From contig NC_059081.1 in the NCBI RefSeq assembly GCF_020497125.1, positions 59,540,768 to 59,604,767 of the forward strand: DNA of 64,000 nt. The letters run 5' to 3'. The DNA is from Mauremys mutica (lineage: Eukaryota > Chordata > Testudines > Geoemydidae). The position numbers and the translations under genes are program-made. How positions within the stretch are numbered: the first letter of the stretch is position 1; each line of letters opens with the position of its first letter. Positions 45,392 through 59,049 of this stretch are shown here, piece after piece. The notes beneath the pieces were generated by a model. It searched no databases and had not been told where the DNA came from. It saw nothing but the letters and a program-made list of their open reading frames with translations.

Positions 45392-46222
45392 GGTATGCTG
45401 TTGGCAAGATTATACTGTTAAGGCAAAGACCTGTACTGATTGTTCGTTGAGGTATATATTTATCTATCTTGACACATCGATAAGATGAACTGTTTGTCAA
45501 ACACCCTGAAATGTTAGCAAGACACCTCCCTTAGGCAATAATTCTTTTATGAGAGGAAAAACGGACTATTTCAAGATTCAGGGAAGTTAGATACTACTTT
45601 GTTTATGGGTTGACTAACCTGAGTTTTAGGAAGGCAGAATGTGAATGTTTGTATTCTGAAAGTGTGATACTGACAAACAAGGAAAGAGTCATGGAAGTTT
45701 TTGTTTGCACTCTGTTTCTACAGAGAAGAAAGATCTTTCCTCTGAAAAGGTTTATGCGACTGGTATTTGTCATATAGGGGCTCATACCACTAAAGGCAGA
45801 AAATTTCTTTTGTATCACGCCAGTGGGGGCTTTGCCTTTGGCTATAATAGTTTTCAGTCTTTTCCTCACTTTTCAGAGTCACATGGTAACGTCCAAGTCA
45901 CGGGTTTGTTGGTTGTAGCTATTTAGCAGTAAGGCTCTTTTATAAGCCCCACTTACACAGTGTGGTGCTTTGTCTCCTTCCAGTGGCTGGGCCTGATGAG
46001 TGAGCTAATGGCTTTGAGCTAACACATTGGGTGGTGGAGGCTCAAGCTTTTGGATCCAGAGTTCTGGGGTTTGATCTCCACTGATGACAACTCACCAGGG
46101 GACTGAGAGCCATGCTGAGAACGTGGTGTGTGTGCATGGACGCACACTGTGGCCAAGATTTCTGGATTCATGGTGTTGGGCATCTATCTTGGGACACCTA
46201 TAAGGGAGGTGGTTTTCGGAAA
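45392..46222. other. intergenic, no recognised element
   Basis: No gene or named repeat. Confidence 0.5.
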
Positions 46223-46224
46223 GT

Positions 46225-46290
46225 CTTGCAGTCACAGACTGGGGCTCTGTTGTGCTAGGGGCTGTACAAGCAAGTAATTCACACGTCTAG
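46225..46290 (-). repeat. LINE/MIR-type 3' tail fragment
   Basis: GGGGCTCTGTTGTGCTAGGG and GCTGTACAAGCA on + are the reverse complement of the tail family. Confidence 0.6.
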
Positions 46291-48030
46291 GTTTGTGATG
46301 AAATGCAAAGGAGGAAGAAACATGCGAATGAGGGTGGAGGAATGAAGTAACAGTAAAATGAGCTACCATTGCGACAGCCTCTAACACAGTGGGTGCAGCA
46401 GAGAGGCCCTTCCCCCTCGGGATCTCTGTTGCGGGGCTAATATTTCCGTTGGTGCCCAGGCCCGGCATGTGTAAGCCCCAACACTCAGGCGTCTCACTCC
46501 GAAGCCACAGAGAGTGTCTTTGCGGAGTCCTCACCTTACACCCTCTCCTCTCAGGTGTGCAGCCAGTCAAGCCTGGACAGGCTCCGGCCCTCGCTTTACA
46601 CGTAGGCAGAAATAACTAAAAGAGCTTCACACAATGGGCAAGGCTGGGTTTATACAGGGGATGGCGCAGCATCAGCTGCACTTACTCTAGTAAGGCTGCA
46701 ATTCCGCTCAGGGGCTCTCCTCCCCTTGCCGGAACTCTTACATTTAAAAAGTATCTGCAGTCCCAAGGTTTATATTAGGGACTTTACTGTACTTTAGGGA
46801 ACAATATTGATGCAAACGTCCATTTTTCTGGAGAGTTACAGGCTCCAGTGTATATAACGGAACCCTGACCCGCACTGAACAGGTCATCCTTGCTGTGTAC
46901 TTAACCAACAAACACCACATTAGGAGATAATACAACACTACCTTCCAGAAACACCACAGGCTCCAGTCTGCTCACTGAGCTGCATGACAGTTCTTTTCAA
47001 GGCTAGCTGTGCTTTCTCTTTGTACACAGAACCTACCTCTTCTGATAATACCACTGCGGGGGTTGTGCTACGCAGGGAGAGCTGACTAGACAGCAAGAGA
47101 TGTGCCATGTGGATAAAGAGGAGAGTTTAGATTCCCACTCCTGTGCCGGCCACCAAAAGGCAGAGAGAGTCTTATTCCTCACAAATAGTAAGATTAACTC
47201 GCAGCACTTTACAACCCCAGAAGCTTCAACAGAGCGGAGAACGCTGCATTTCAAAAGCTTGGACGAAACTGATTGAATAAAATTACAGTCTGCTTCCAAA
47301 GTCAATTTCAGTGAATATCAGCTCTTTGGTATTACAGCAGAGGCGGGAGAGCTTGAGAAAACTCAAATGGCTATTGACTAGCCACTTCCTTTCAAAAACA
47401 AGCTCACTGTTCTTTCAGAGAGAGTATTAAAAACAAAGGAGACAAAACAAAGTATCAAACCAGACCAAACCCAGATATCGTGCAGACGAGCATGGGATAA
47501 ATACCTAGACAGAAGGAAGTTCTTTGTACTCCACAAAATGTGGGGGGAAAAAATCTCAGTGAAGAGAGAGACATTTCCACATCTTTTATATCCAGCTCAC
47601 ATGTAAAGCTAAAATACTAACGCTGAACCAGCCCAGTTCTAAGAATGCCAAGTCAAGGGGAAAATGTTAATGGCCAAATGAATCCCCCCATCACCGCCCC
47701 CCAACTACTGCTTCCTTCTTCAAGACAGGAGAGGCACCAAAGTCAGAAGGTCAAGCAAACATTAGGGGGCCACCACTGCTGTCACTAGAAAACAGTTCAA
47801 GCCCTACAGGAAATAAATGAGACGTCAAACAGGATGGAAAGACTGGATGGAAACACATTTGTGCACCAGTCACTATCTCAGCCAACGCTCAGGAGACTGA
47901 ACTGGAGATCAGCAGAGTTAAAAGTATGAGTTGCTACAGTTTGAACTAATGAGCCAAGACTCCCTAACCAGAGCTGTAATAAACTCTCATCCTCTGGGAA
48001 TAGAAACAGAATGGGACTGATAACACACAT
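46291..48030. other. intergenic, no recognised element
   Basis: No gene or named repeat. Confidence 0.5.
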
Positions 48031-48034
48031 TAAC

Positions 48035-48110
48035 CCATAGGTTACATTTGTACAGCGCCTAGCACATTTTGTGGGCACTACCAAAACTAACAACCGTACC
48101 AACAATTAAT
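48035..48110 (+). repeat. LINE/MIR-type 3' tail fragment
   Basis: ACATTTGTACAGCGCCTAGC and CACATTTTGTGGGCACTACC match the tail family in + orientation. Confidence 0.6.
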
Positions 48111-51100
48111 TATTCCTGGGCTGTAAGAGATGTTGGGTGTCAGGCCCAGAGACTGCAGCCCATCTGTACTCAGAAGTATGAGACAGACAACAGCAACACA
48201 AGCTTCCTCCATGTTCACTGCCAGCGCACCTCACTCCTGACCTGCTCTGCTGCTGAGAGGGTACTTGAGTCTGAAACAGCAAATGTCAGTTGTGAGGCTG
48301 CTGTTTGAGATATGGACACCTGTCCTCTAGGGAATGGACAGAAGCCATCAACAGTCTTCTGATGGCAAAATCTTGCCGCTGTTACTTACATAGGCTGGAT
48401 CCAAAGCAGTGAGAGAAGTAAAAGGCTGCACATTTCGTTCCCCCCCAGATCTGTTCAGTCCCCTGTGTACTGACAAGATTTAAAGTAAAAATATAACAAA
48501 CAAATATCTGCCAATAACTGGAAAGTTGATAGAGTCAACCCTTTGTGTTGAGTTTAGATAAAGAGATACACAAAATAAGTGTGTGAACGTTTCTTAGTAG
48601 ATTGGGTCTGTTGAAGCTAATCGAATGACCAGCTACCATTTAAACTTTGCTAACTCTAAGATAAAATTCAGGTATATCCATTATCTGTTTTCTGGGGAAA
48701 AGGCTAGCTCAGCTGTGAACCCACTTCTGGAACGGTGGCATCCCAAAATCTTTAAGATGCCTCAGTCAAAGTGGAGCTTCCATACAAGAGACTGAAGTTA
48801 GCACCACAAACAGCACAATGGGGACTCTGCGGTTGGCCTGTAGGCATTAATACAATATAAATGCTGTTTTGTTTAACAACAGAAGTGTCAGCCTTCAGGC
48901 TTTCTGTGCGAAGATTAAAAATGCTAAGGCTTGAGATCTATCCAACAAGACAGACAATTTGAGACAATGCATACATTCTCCCCTCATATCGATCCATTAA
49001 TTCAGGCTAAGAGAGAGACTCGCTGCTCACAATGAAAAGATCATTAGGGGCTGATCCTGAGAGATGCAGAGCACTTGAATTCCTACTGAACTCAATTTGA
49101 GAAACAGGTGCTTCCTGGCAAAGAGATGGAAGTAAGCTTGTTAAATTCTGCAAAGCCAGGGATACAAGTGATATAAGCAAGGAAAACATATTGTGCCTTC
49201 TCCTGAACAAAGTATATGTTAGGAAATTGTTAGAAACACCCAGAGATCATCTGCAAAACAGCCCAGAAACCCAAGAAGGGGCCAGTTAAACAAAATGTGT
49301 GATCCGTGTGGTTAAAAGTAATGTTTTATGGTAGTCATTTCAATCATATGTGCTCTCTAGAGAAAATACATGACTGATTTCTATGTTTAGTTCATTATGA
49401 TTCTCATTAATATGCCAAATTCTCTTTATTGCTTACAGAGGGGAAGAATTCACCCTTTGCTTCTGTAAGGCAGCTCCTTGCTGAGATTTCCTGTAATTCT
49501 ATAGAACCCTTTTATAGAGACTTTGGATTTTGGGCTATCATGATAGGATGGAATTATTCTACCTTGATGAGACATTACACAAGATCCTCTTCACATGTTT
49601 CATTGCCTCAGTTCTTAACGTCCCCTTTTCCAAATTAACCTGTGGGCAGGCCAATATTATGTACTTGCTTGAACACCGATCTTGCTTTGCATTTGTTTTC
49701 AGTCCCTACATCACCTTAGAAATAATGTTGACAATGGAAAGGCAAGCATGTGTTTTAGCACCTGTTGTATACCCATCAGTTAACTACCATGTTCCCAGTT
49801 GGTAAATCAATTTTAAAAAATGGTTTAGAAGGCCAATATTCTCTCCTAATATAGATTGTGGGCTATATAGGAACATTTTATCCTGAAAGCTCTTTCTTCT
49901 TTGTGGGTGAATGCTGTCCTCTTGCCGTTATGATTCTGATTTCACTAATAGCTTAATCGGGTGTTAGTCTTGCATAACAGCCCGAACCTATTCCCCTCAA
50001 GGAGGGAAAAAGTTACATTCAAAACGAAACAATAGCGACGCAATGTCATCTTGAGCAATGACTTTCATTTCAGCTATTCCGTTGTCTCTTGCTCTTTTTC
50101 TGTTTCGTAGCATGATTTGATTCAAATGCTTTTAACAAGCTAGTGCTTTGTCATCCAACTAACGAGCCTGGATCAACATAGTGTTGATGCCTGCATAGAA
50201 GAATGAGCCTTATGCTCTGCGGTGAGACGTAGCAAATCTTTCTGAGTATGGTGAGCAGTCCTCCACTACCCCGCCATTGTCCAAACAGAAACAGTGAGCT
50301 CGGAGCCGGACAACAAATACATTTCACCAGTATCTCTGGAGCACGCTCCACATTCCGTCACTGAGGCCAAGAGTTTTCTTTAAAATTTGTACGCTGCGAT
50401 TATTTCAACTCGGAATCCTGGGAAATAACATGCAAAAATCAGGCTTTGCCGGCTATAAAATCTACAGCCAGCTTCTGATGCTCACGACACCAGTTACATT
50501 CTGTAGTAACCCTACTAAAGGCCATGGGTTATTCTTGGTTTACACTGGTGTAAATGAAATGGGAAACCAGTCCCCAACTTACCTCTCCCCAGTTACCTCG
50601 TTAACTGAGACTGACCAATGCACCCTGCCATAGCTCATAAAGCAGTTGCATTTAAGTGAACTTCCCTTTGCTACAGACAAAACCATAGAGCCAGTGAAGT
50701 ATTGTTTCTCAGTGGAAGATTGCCTTTCAATAGAACTAGACGGATCAGAAGATGTAAATTGATGAACACGGATGTAACAAGAGCCCCCTGTAACATTATC
50801 TGTGCATAATCACCGCATTTGAATAAGAGACACTTCTGGGGTTTCTTCTGATTGTTCTTGTTTTAAAAGGCTTTTACTGGAGACATTTTTCAGACTGTAG
50901 CTGCTGTCAGGGGCGAAAGAAAGGAACCAATTTCCTGCTGAACTGGCTGACAAAGAGATAAACTATAGATCAGCAGCACCCCCATGTGGCAGTTCCAAGC
51001 AATTGCATGATGTCATTTATCTTTGTTCTGTGTTTGGGAGAACAGAAAGGATGACAATAGTATGACCAGACTCTGTAAAGTCTAAAGGGAGCCCTATGAG

Positions 51101-54100
51101 ATCACGGCACCCAGTGAACATTTGTTAGTACCCCAAGAGGCTTGGTCACCAATTAGCATGAATGCATTTGCATATAGATATGTGATATTATTCCAGAGGA
51201 AAGTGCGTGGCCCACATGTGAAGCTTTGTTCAGGGGGGTACCACAGAGCCCTTAAATAAAGGAGTATCTGAGGAGAGCAGGACAGAGGGCGACAAAAAGT
51301 CTCCTTGCAGGTTGGGCAGTGCTGGGAGCTCCTGGTCTTCAGAAGGGCCTTTACTTTGTGAACTGTCCCAGAGGCAGAGCGACCATCATGAATGGAGTCT
51401 TTAAAAAACCATCTCCCCTCATTCATCTGTGTTTCCCTTGCCATCTGAAGAGTTTCACTAGCAAAACTTCCTAGTTTAACTATTCAGCTGAACCTAGTTC
51501 CCATAATAATCAGGCTTGTATGTAACATAGGGCTCATGCCTTCTCCCTTACTACATACTGATGAGAAAGGGAACATACAACCTGTATGTTCCTGTGGGAA
51601 TCCTGTCTAGAACCAGCTTTTTTACCTGCCCAGTCACTGAGAGTTATTGAGATCCATGTGACAATGCAGAGAATTTTCTGTGAGCCGCTGGGCAGGCTCA
51701 GAAGCAACTTGTCTTACTCTTCACTAGTCATATATTGCTACACTTTTCTATCCCTTTCATGCCATCCCTTCTAAAAAATAACTCCCCTCCAATCGACCGC
51801 AAAGTCCCAAATCTCTGCAGCATTCTTACTGCAAGATGGGGTGTGTGTGTGGATCTGTTAATGTACAGGATGGATCTGAGGCATTTTTACTAAGTTATGA
51901 ATGGCTCAACCATGTCAGCCCTGTCTCAGAGGAAGGTTTGGGGTGGGGATGGGGGGGGGTCTAGGAGGAATTTTGCCTCAAAAAACCAAATCCCTCTTGA
52001 CTCTCCCAGCACTCTGGGGTAGCATGCCAGCTGCTACACTCCTTTAGCATCATGCACCCAATAATGTACTCAGTCAGATCTTCCTAACTCAGGGGATGGA
52101 GAAGTGGAGCAGGCCCTGAGCACGAAGGAGCACGCGGTTTTTACTTTTCTCTGACCTGCAGGTTGGAAGTAGTGTTTGGCTCCTTGGGTCCTCTGCCTAC
52201 CCTTTGCACATGTGTAGAGCACAAATAGATCAAGTAGTTCTGAACATAACACATGCAAAACAGAGCAGCTTTGCTTTTATTCTTACATAAGCTGGGTTTC
52301 CTCTCTTCTAGGTTGATATGCCACTCCTACCAAAGCAGCATTTGTTTAAGCCTCTCTATAATGGGAACTGAATAGCAAAGCTCCGTGTAGCTTGTTCAGA
52401 AAGAAACCCCCAAATTAAGATGAGCGTTTAAGATGGGATGTTGAAAAGTGCCTAAGTCTGCTGGAGAAAGTCAGCATCACGTGTGCTCCTAAGTCACTCG
52501 GGTGCATTTGAAAATCCAACTCTTAATTTTGCTTTGTTTCATGTCACATTTAAATTTGCCATTTTCAACAATCATCTTTAGATCCGGACGAACATGCCAT
52601 CAGCTTGCTTCTCACTGGAACTTACTACCGACAGAGACTCCATGTTGAAACCCCGCCTATGCAGTTGACACTAAAGTTTACCTTTAAACAGCAAACACTA
52701 ACATTGGTGAGATAAAGCCATACCACAAAACCCACCCACCACGGCAAAACCTCTTTCAATCCAAAGTGTTGTTGACCAAATAACCACAGGTGGGCGTTCC
52801 CACCCTACCGACACACACTGAGTAATTCTAGTGCAAAGATTTTTCTAGTGGTGTTTAGTTTGGTGTCGTACGGTCACTGTGCTTCTGAGTCCAAAACCCA
52901 CAAAGGTGTTAGATTTTATGGTCACACACTTTCATGACAGATGTACACAGATACCCACTGTCTACACAGAGAGCCAGATAAAGGTGAACTAGGTCCCTAG
53001 GCATATCCCTGCATGGGGCTCCACGCAGCCTCCACTCAAGCTGAGGCTGGACTGGTGGCTTGTCCCCTCCCACTCCAGGCCCCTCAGGGTGACAGGTTAG
53101 TCTCCCTGGAGCTGCAGCAGCAGCAGGGGGGCCCTGTCCATCCAGAGCAACAGGGGATGGGGGCAGGCAGCTTCTTCTGTGGTTCTGATGGCTACAGATC
53201 TTCCCTCTCCTGGAGGCTGTCTGCTTTCCTTCCTAATGAGGAGGGGAAGAAACATAGTGGGTTTTTTTAAAGGAAAGCTTAGATTCAGACATCACATGAC
53301 TCTGTCTACACATTAACTACTTCGTGTAGGGTAGGATTTTATGGACCGCCATTTTTCTTTCTTAGGGTGTGAAATACTCGGAAGGAGCTAATCTTACACT
53401 TTCGAGAGACTGATTCATCAGATACCTGAACTAGATAGCATTTACTGAGAAGAAGAGCCACACGCCCCGCCCCAGGAAACCCAACTCATCGTATCTGTTC
53501 TGCAGAGAAGCACTTGCCCTGCTGCTGAGCTGAGGTGTGTCCTGATTGTTTCCATTGCCCTGCACTGCAGTGTCCCACAGAGCTGGAAGAAAAATCAGAG
53601 TAATAACAAGAGAGAGAAATGAGCTGCATTTCAGGCCAAAGGCTCTGCCTCCTTGACTGTCTGTCACTTGTTTACATACTCAACAGGAAGGAGAGGAGGC
53701 TTGAAAGCCACAACAAAAATTAAAAATAGCACAGAAGTCAGTCTCCCCTCTGCTTCCCTTAGAGAAAAAAAATAAAAGCACCAGAGTGGAAGTTTTGTGC
53801 TCTGACCCTGAGGGGGGGCAGCATAGAGGCTCCAGAATAAAGGCCAGTTATTGAAGCAGAGAATGAGGAGCAGCAGGAGAAAATATAATATCATTTGCAT
53901 AGACAGACTTTGGCATCTTCACACAAAGGATCACAAAATGCTTTGCAAGAGAGAGAAGACTGAGCACAGCTGTGGCCAGTTGCCCGTTTACAGGCAGAAG
54001 CAGAGAACTGGGAGGTGAATATAGAGTCAGGTAAAAAGAACAGACTGCGGAAATGTTAAAATGTATAACTCGGTTAAAAGATGAATAAAGGGCATATGAT

Positions 54101-54855
54101 AGATAACTAGCTGCTGGTAGGGAGAGGGTAGTAACACAGCTAGAGCAGGACTTGAACTGAACATTTGAACTGAGCAAAGAAGAATATCAGAAGCAAAATC
54201 CTCACAGTGAGTTCTATTAGGCTGTGCTACCACCATCTGAGCCATCTGAAATTAGACAGGACTAAGCAATACACTATAGAGACCAATCTTGAATTGGCTG
54301 AGGACTGGACGAGGTCATTTCCCAGCTGAACTGCGTGTGTTGTGTTCTATTATTTAGAAGCAGCAATGTTGAAAGTAAGGACTTTCCCAGATTATTTATA
54401 ACTGGGGCGAATGGAAAGATGCAGTAACGGGGAAGGGGCAAATGGGGTTTAAATCTCAGTGGTATGGTAGGGTTTATGGTAAGATTTAAAGACAGGATGT
54501 GACTTAGTAGCTCAGAGGAAGGGGAAAAGTTCCAAAGAGATGAGTCAGTGCAACTGAAAGAGGGTCTGTTTGGTGTGTGGAGGAGCACAAGGGGAAGCCA
54601 AGATGGGAGAGGTGGAATGGCAGAAGCTGTTAGAGGAATAGATGGATAGACGACAGGAAGGTGACCCTGAAGAATTTTAGAAGAATAAAATGACAGGGGA
54701 AGAGAAGTGAGCTGCTGGGCCCAATGTAGGTTGGAAAAAGGAAACACGTGCGAGACACCAAAAATAGCTACAGATCTAGGTAGCATGCTGTGGAAACAGA
54801 TTGCTTGCACCAGATGTCAGCTGGAACCGGCGTTAGCTTTTCTCAGTAAAAATAT
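48111..54855. other. intergenic, about 6.7 kb of mostly unrecognised sequence
   Basis: The longest open frame here (54274-54810, minus, 178 codons) shows no domain, signal peptide or splice context, so I leave it uncalled. Short G-runs (51935-51960) and a GT stretch (51841-51854) are the only simple repeats. The low repeat content makes this stretch a reasonable place to look for conserved non-coding elements of the locus. Confidence 0.5.
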
Positions 54856-54859
54856 CCCT

Positions 54860-55015
54860 GTGAGGTGGGAAAGTATTAGCCCCATTTTACAGAGGAAGAA
54901 AACAAAAGGCAGGAAGGCTAAAGGCAATAAGAGATTCTGTACAGGGTTGGATTAGAATACAGGAGCCCCTTGCTTTCAATCCTGTGCTTCGTTACCTAGA
55001 CCAGGCTGCTTCTCA
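54860..55015 (-). mobile_element. MIR/L2-type fragment
   Basis: On + the sequence GAGGTGGGAAAGTATTAGCC and CCCATTTTACAGAGGAAG, then ATACAGGAGCCCCTTGC and ACCTAGACCAGGCTGCTTCT, is the reverse complement of the MIR body. Confidence 0.7.
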
Positions 55016-55019
55016 TCTT

Positions 55020-56755
55020 AGCAAGTTATACCGCTTGTGATCAGAGGCTGCACTGGCTCACCATCACAGGAACTGGCTCAACTGCCGTGAGCCACTATCC
55101 CTCTAAAAGTTTCCTGACAATGATGCTGGGAGAAACAGCACTTTCTGAGAAAGGGGAGAGTAAATTAATCTCTAAAAAGAGTATTCACCCAAGGTGGTGA
55201 ATTTTTGCTTTGCAAAGCATGTGCAAGCCAGTCCCGTTATTTATAAATGATTTGATATTTGGTGACATTCAAAGCACATCCCAACTGAACCAAGGTCAGT
55301 CTCTGGAATATCTGCACAGTGTCTGAATGGGTCATCCAAGTATTTCCATGGGTAGAGCACACTAACGCCATCCAGATCATCTTTGTAAATTCAGGAATGC
55401 TAACAGGCTCAAATGCAGCTGAAATGAACTAAATTCTTAAGTTTTTCCCCATCTTCCACCAGCTCTAATAATAAAAATATACATGTATAAATAATCATTT
55501 GGACATGGATGTAGCCCTTTTGATCCCAAAGGATCCTAAAGCATTCCCTAAACCACACATGTGCAGCTTCCTCTGGGACAAAGAGCAGCAGCTCAGAGCA
55601 CAGCAACACAAAAGCAGAGTGAGAAAATGTTGGCTGTGGACACTCCCTCCACTTTTACAGAGAGGCCATGAGATCGTTAATGTCCATGCAGATCAAACAG
55701 GACCTCGGGTTTGAAGGTCTCATTGGAATGAGCTCCTTGAAAGATAGAGGGCTGAGCTGATCCACCTGGGATTTGACTTTGGGTTTCCATTGAATTCCGG
55801 GTGCTTCGATTCCAATGCGTAGTCCAGTAAGCCATTCCCTCAGGCTTACTGTATCCGCTAACGGCTTTAAAACAAAGACAGCAACAAGTGGTTTAAGAGA
55901 AACAGATGGCGGACAGTGGCTTGTGAGAAAGCAATTTGAAATAGATAAAGAACCAAAACAAATTTATGTCATAACTGGCTTGCTGGCCACTGGTATTTGC
56001 AAGACACATACTAGATAGGTGATGGTGGTGCATGCAGGGGATGGATTAAGCTGGAAGTAGCCACCCGTGAAAGTGAATATCGAAGGTGGCCTATATTCTA
56101 TGAGGTAAACTAATGACACAGATGCTATCGCTGCTGGGAAGATGAAAGTAAGCCGTGAACTAGGGGGAAACAAAAGCAAAAACGCAGCCACCCCCCCCCA
56201 CGCACAGACGCGTGTAATAGCAAAACCCCTGCTGACATAGCTATAATGTTGCTATGGGTTATTTAAATAAAAGAACCCTTTAAGTTATTGTATAATTCCA
56301 CTCATTGCCCACAAAACCACTTCCTTTCCTATGAAAGGGGCAACAAAGACAAAAATGTGAACTCTCCTTCAGCTTTGAAAACTTAAGCCAGACGGCTGGG
56401 GCTGGTGTCTGTGTCAGACAAGTATGAAGTCAGGAGTTTTAACATTCTGTCTCCTCTGCTTTCAGCTGGAAGCTCTCTGTGGTAAGTGACATTTGGGGTT
56501 TTGCTTCTTACAATAATCATCCATAAGGCATTTAAGATACACGATGACCAGATGTGTAAATGGGGAATGACTCGGGATGGGGCTGAGGGAACAGAAACAG
56601 TTAAAAAAAATAGTTGCCAAGAGGAAAGATGTCAGTCTCAGCCTTACCACCACCGCAGAGGTTGGTGCCAGCACAGAACATTCGCGCTGTCTTTGAGACA
56701 CGTGAAAATATGCACTTTGGCTGTTTACATTCTTCACTCATCTGCTTGGAGTGAC
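55020..56755. other. intergenic, no recognised element
   Basis: A CTTTCAG acceptor-like site (56458-56465) followed 16 nt later by GTAAGT is too short an interval to call an exon. No other signal. Confidence 0.45.
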
Positions 56756-56767
56756 CTTTCAGATGTA

Positions 56768-56848
56768 AAAGCAGCAAAGAATCCTGTGGCACCTTATAGA
56801 CTAACAGACATTTTGCAGATCCAGACTAACACGGCTACCCCTCTGATA
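56768..56848 (-). mobile_element. 81-bp retroposon with 12-bp target duplication
   Basis: CTTTCAGATGTA is repeated exactly at 56756-56767 and 56849-56860. The insert carries AGCAGCAAAGAATCCTGTGG, CACCTTATAGACTAACAGAC and CCAGACTAACACGGCTACCC, a block I know as widely dispersed in turtles. On the minus strand it ends in AAGGTGCCACAGGATTCTTT...GCTGCTTT. The target size fits LINE-type insertion. The strand is a guess. Confidence 0.8.
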
Positions 56849-56860
56849 CTTTCAGATGTA

Positions 56861-57615
56861 GCTATTGTAGTGCTTTAGCCATCTTCCCCATGGAGCAGAA
56901 TCTAATCTATTAGAAATGCAAAAGTGTATAAGGGGATCCATACTGAGCTATTGATTTCAAGGAGGAGTCATGTTTGGGAGGGGAATTCTTTTAACTTGGA
57001 AAACACATATGGGCTGGAGAAGTGGTATAGGTCATTTATATTGCAGGCTGGAAATGCAGAGTGATTTACAAGGAGCCATGGGTGATGCCATCGATCTGAA
57101 AATGACCATAACACTGATGAGGCATTTTATGGGATTCAGCACCCTAACGCAGCATTGTAGTCTACAAAGTATAATGCAAAAGCTCGCTTCTTTTTAACTT
57201 CTCTGAAACTCACCTTCCATTACATACCATTCCAGTGCAGAAATTCAGTCAATATTTGATTAAAATAAGAAATCTCATTAACCTACATACTGTTGTAGGA
57301 TTTAGTGTGATTTGTCCTAAGTAACAATACTATGAAGTTTGGGATTTGGTGGGTATTATTACTAAGCCCCATTTAAATGTGTTCCTTTGAAGGTTGTGCC
57401 TACGGCCATTGGAAGTATGTGCTACTGAAATTCCAGTGATATAAAGCAGGTTTAAAGTCTCTGTGGAATTTCAGTACTTTCAGGGTTTTATGCAGAAATT
57501 AAGCTTTTATTTAAGTAAAAAAGACTTTCTAGCCCTTCTGATTGTGAAGATATGCTTCAGAATGTTAGCTAATGTAGTGCCGGCATCCTAAGCCTTCAAA
57601 CAGGCAGATTGGAAG
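56861..57615. other. intergenic, no recognised element
   Basis: No gene or named repeat. Confidence 0.5.
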
Positions 57616-57619
57616 AATG

Positions 57620-57690
57620 GATGAAATCCTGGCCTTATGGAACGCCAAGGTGAAACTCCCATTGACTTCAGTGGAGTCGGGATTTCACCC
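57620..57690. repeat. old fold-back repeat (CCCATTGACTTCAGTGG core)
   Basis: AATCCTGGCCTTAT and AAACTCCCATTGACTTCAG are answered by AGTGGAGTCGGGATTTC, a diverged palindrome. Related pieces lie at 36085-36125, 58375-58455, 58985-59035 and 61690-61735. Confidence 0.5.
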
Positions 57691-58029
57691 AATATCTCAA
57701 GTAGTGTGTGAACTGGTCCTCGTCTCAATGAGGAGTTAACCTGAAAAGCTATTAATGAAAACCAAACATCAATACTAACCACTTCCATTTTGGCAGAAAC
57801 ATCCAGCTAACATGTTTTATCCAGTGTCGCTGGATTCATTGGAAAGGACATTTCCTACAAAAAGAATAAGGCTGTAAATGAATGTTCTCTTGGACCCTGG
57901 AATTTTTTTTGACCCTCAAGCTGGGAATCAGGGCGAAAGGAGGAGCAAAGGGAGGGTAAAGAGGGTGATTTCCAAAACTCCTCTGAGGGAAGAAATGAAA
58001 TCTCTCAGGAAATGTTTTTCTACATTGCT

Positions 58030-58080
58030 TTCAACATATAACACAGTAATTATTTACTATTATTATTACTATTATTAAAA
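58030..58080. repeat. ATT-rich microsatellite
   Basis: Imperfect TAT/ATT trinucleotide run between 58049 and 58076. Confidence 0.8.
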
Positions 58081-58374
58081 TGGACAAGACGGGGCAAAAT
58101 AAGGGGCTGTTTGATTTTGACTATGTCAACAAGGATGCAAAGAATTTACGGAATATGTTACCCTCTCAAATACTATTTCCAAGCATTTTAACAGAATTTC
58201 AGTAGGAAAAACGTAGCAGCATTTTAACAAAAATGCCTGCAGATTTGCAGGCCCTAGCCATGATCTATGGATATATTTCTAATCAGAAACTGTGCCATGT
58301 AAATTAAAATTTATTTTAGTCTTTGCAACTTTGTGGCCTAATTGTGATAAAGAAATCACTATGAGACTGTGCAG

Positions 58375-58455
58375 CCTCATGCTCCAGTCCCTACCCAGGC
58401 AGCTATTGACTTCATTTAAATGGAATTTGCTCCTGCATAAGGCATGCAGGACCGG
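58375..58455. repeat. old fold-back repeat fragment
   Basis: GCTATTGACTTCATTTAAAT and TTGCTCCTGCATAAGGCATG, then GCAGGACCGGGG, match the CATTGACTTCAATGG family. Confidence 0.4.
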
Positions 58456-59049
58456 GGACTAAATGGAGAAAACGAAAACATCAGGCCCTCAATCTGACGC
58501 AAATTTTTTGTATTTATTCAGTTTACCTTGGTAGGGCTTTACATTGGTCCTCTTTGAATTTCTCCCTCAAACACATTTCCCTAGCATATTTCTCCACAAA
58601 ATCTCCAAGAGATTCCATATTAGTAAACTGCCTGTCTAAAGGTCATGGTAACACTGCCATAGGGCTGCAGATCAGACAGCAGTGGGGTTCTGGCTGTGGA
58701 AAGTTGTCTATTCTATATTTTTCATGTAGCCATTAAAAAAAGTTAACATTTGCCAACAGTTATCGTGGCTTACAATGGAAACCTCCTGTAGGGAGAAGCC
58801 ATGCTCATCTCAGATACTGGAGTGAGGTACTGAATGGCAAATGCTGACATTTTAATAGGGACCACCATAATATTTATGTTTATCCTATAGCATAGACAGG
58901 AAAGTAGTACATCTGTGGCCACCACCTCGTTTCCTGTAGGATAGCTCTGCTCTGAGTCTGGGCTCTGATTCTACAAAGACTTATGCACACACTTAGCGTC
59001 AGTCATGTGAGTAGTTTAACTGAGTTCAGAGGGCATCGGCTTAGAGGGG

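Noticed and set aside
54274..54810. 178-codon open frame on the minus strand
   Set aside because: No domain, signal peptide, membrane pattern or splice context, and Ser/Pro/Leu-rich as expected from the purine-rich + strand. Chance is the better explanation.
56450..56485. 16-nt micro-exon between CTTTCAG and GTAAGT
   Set aside because: Too short and without frame or conservation evidence.
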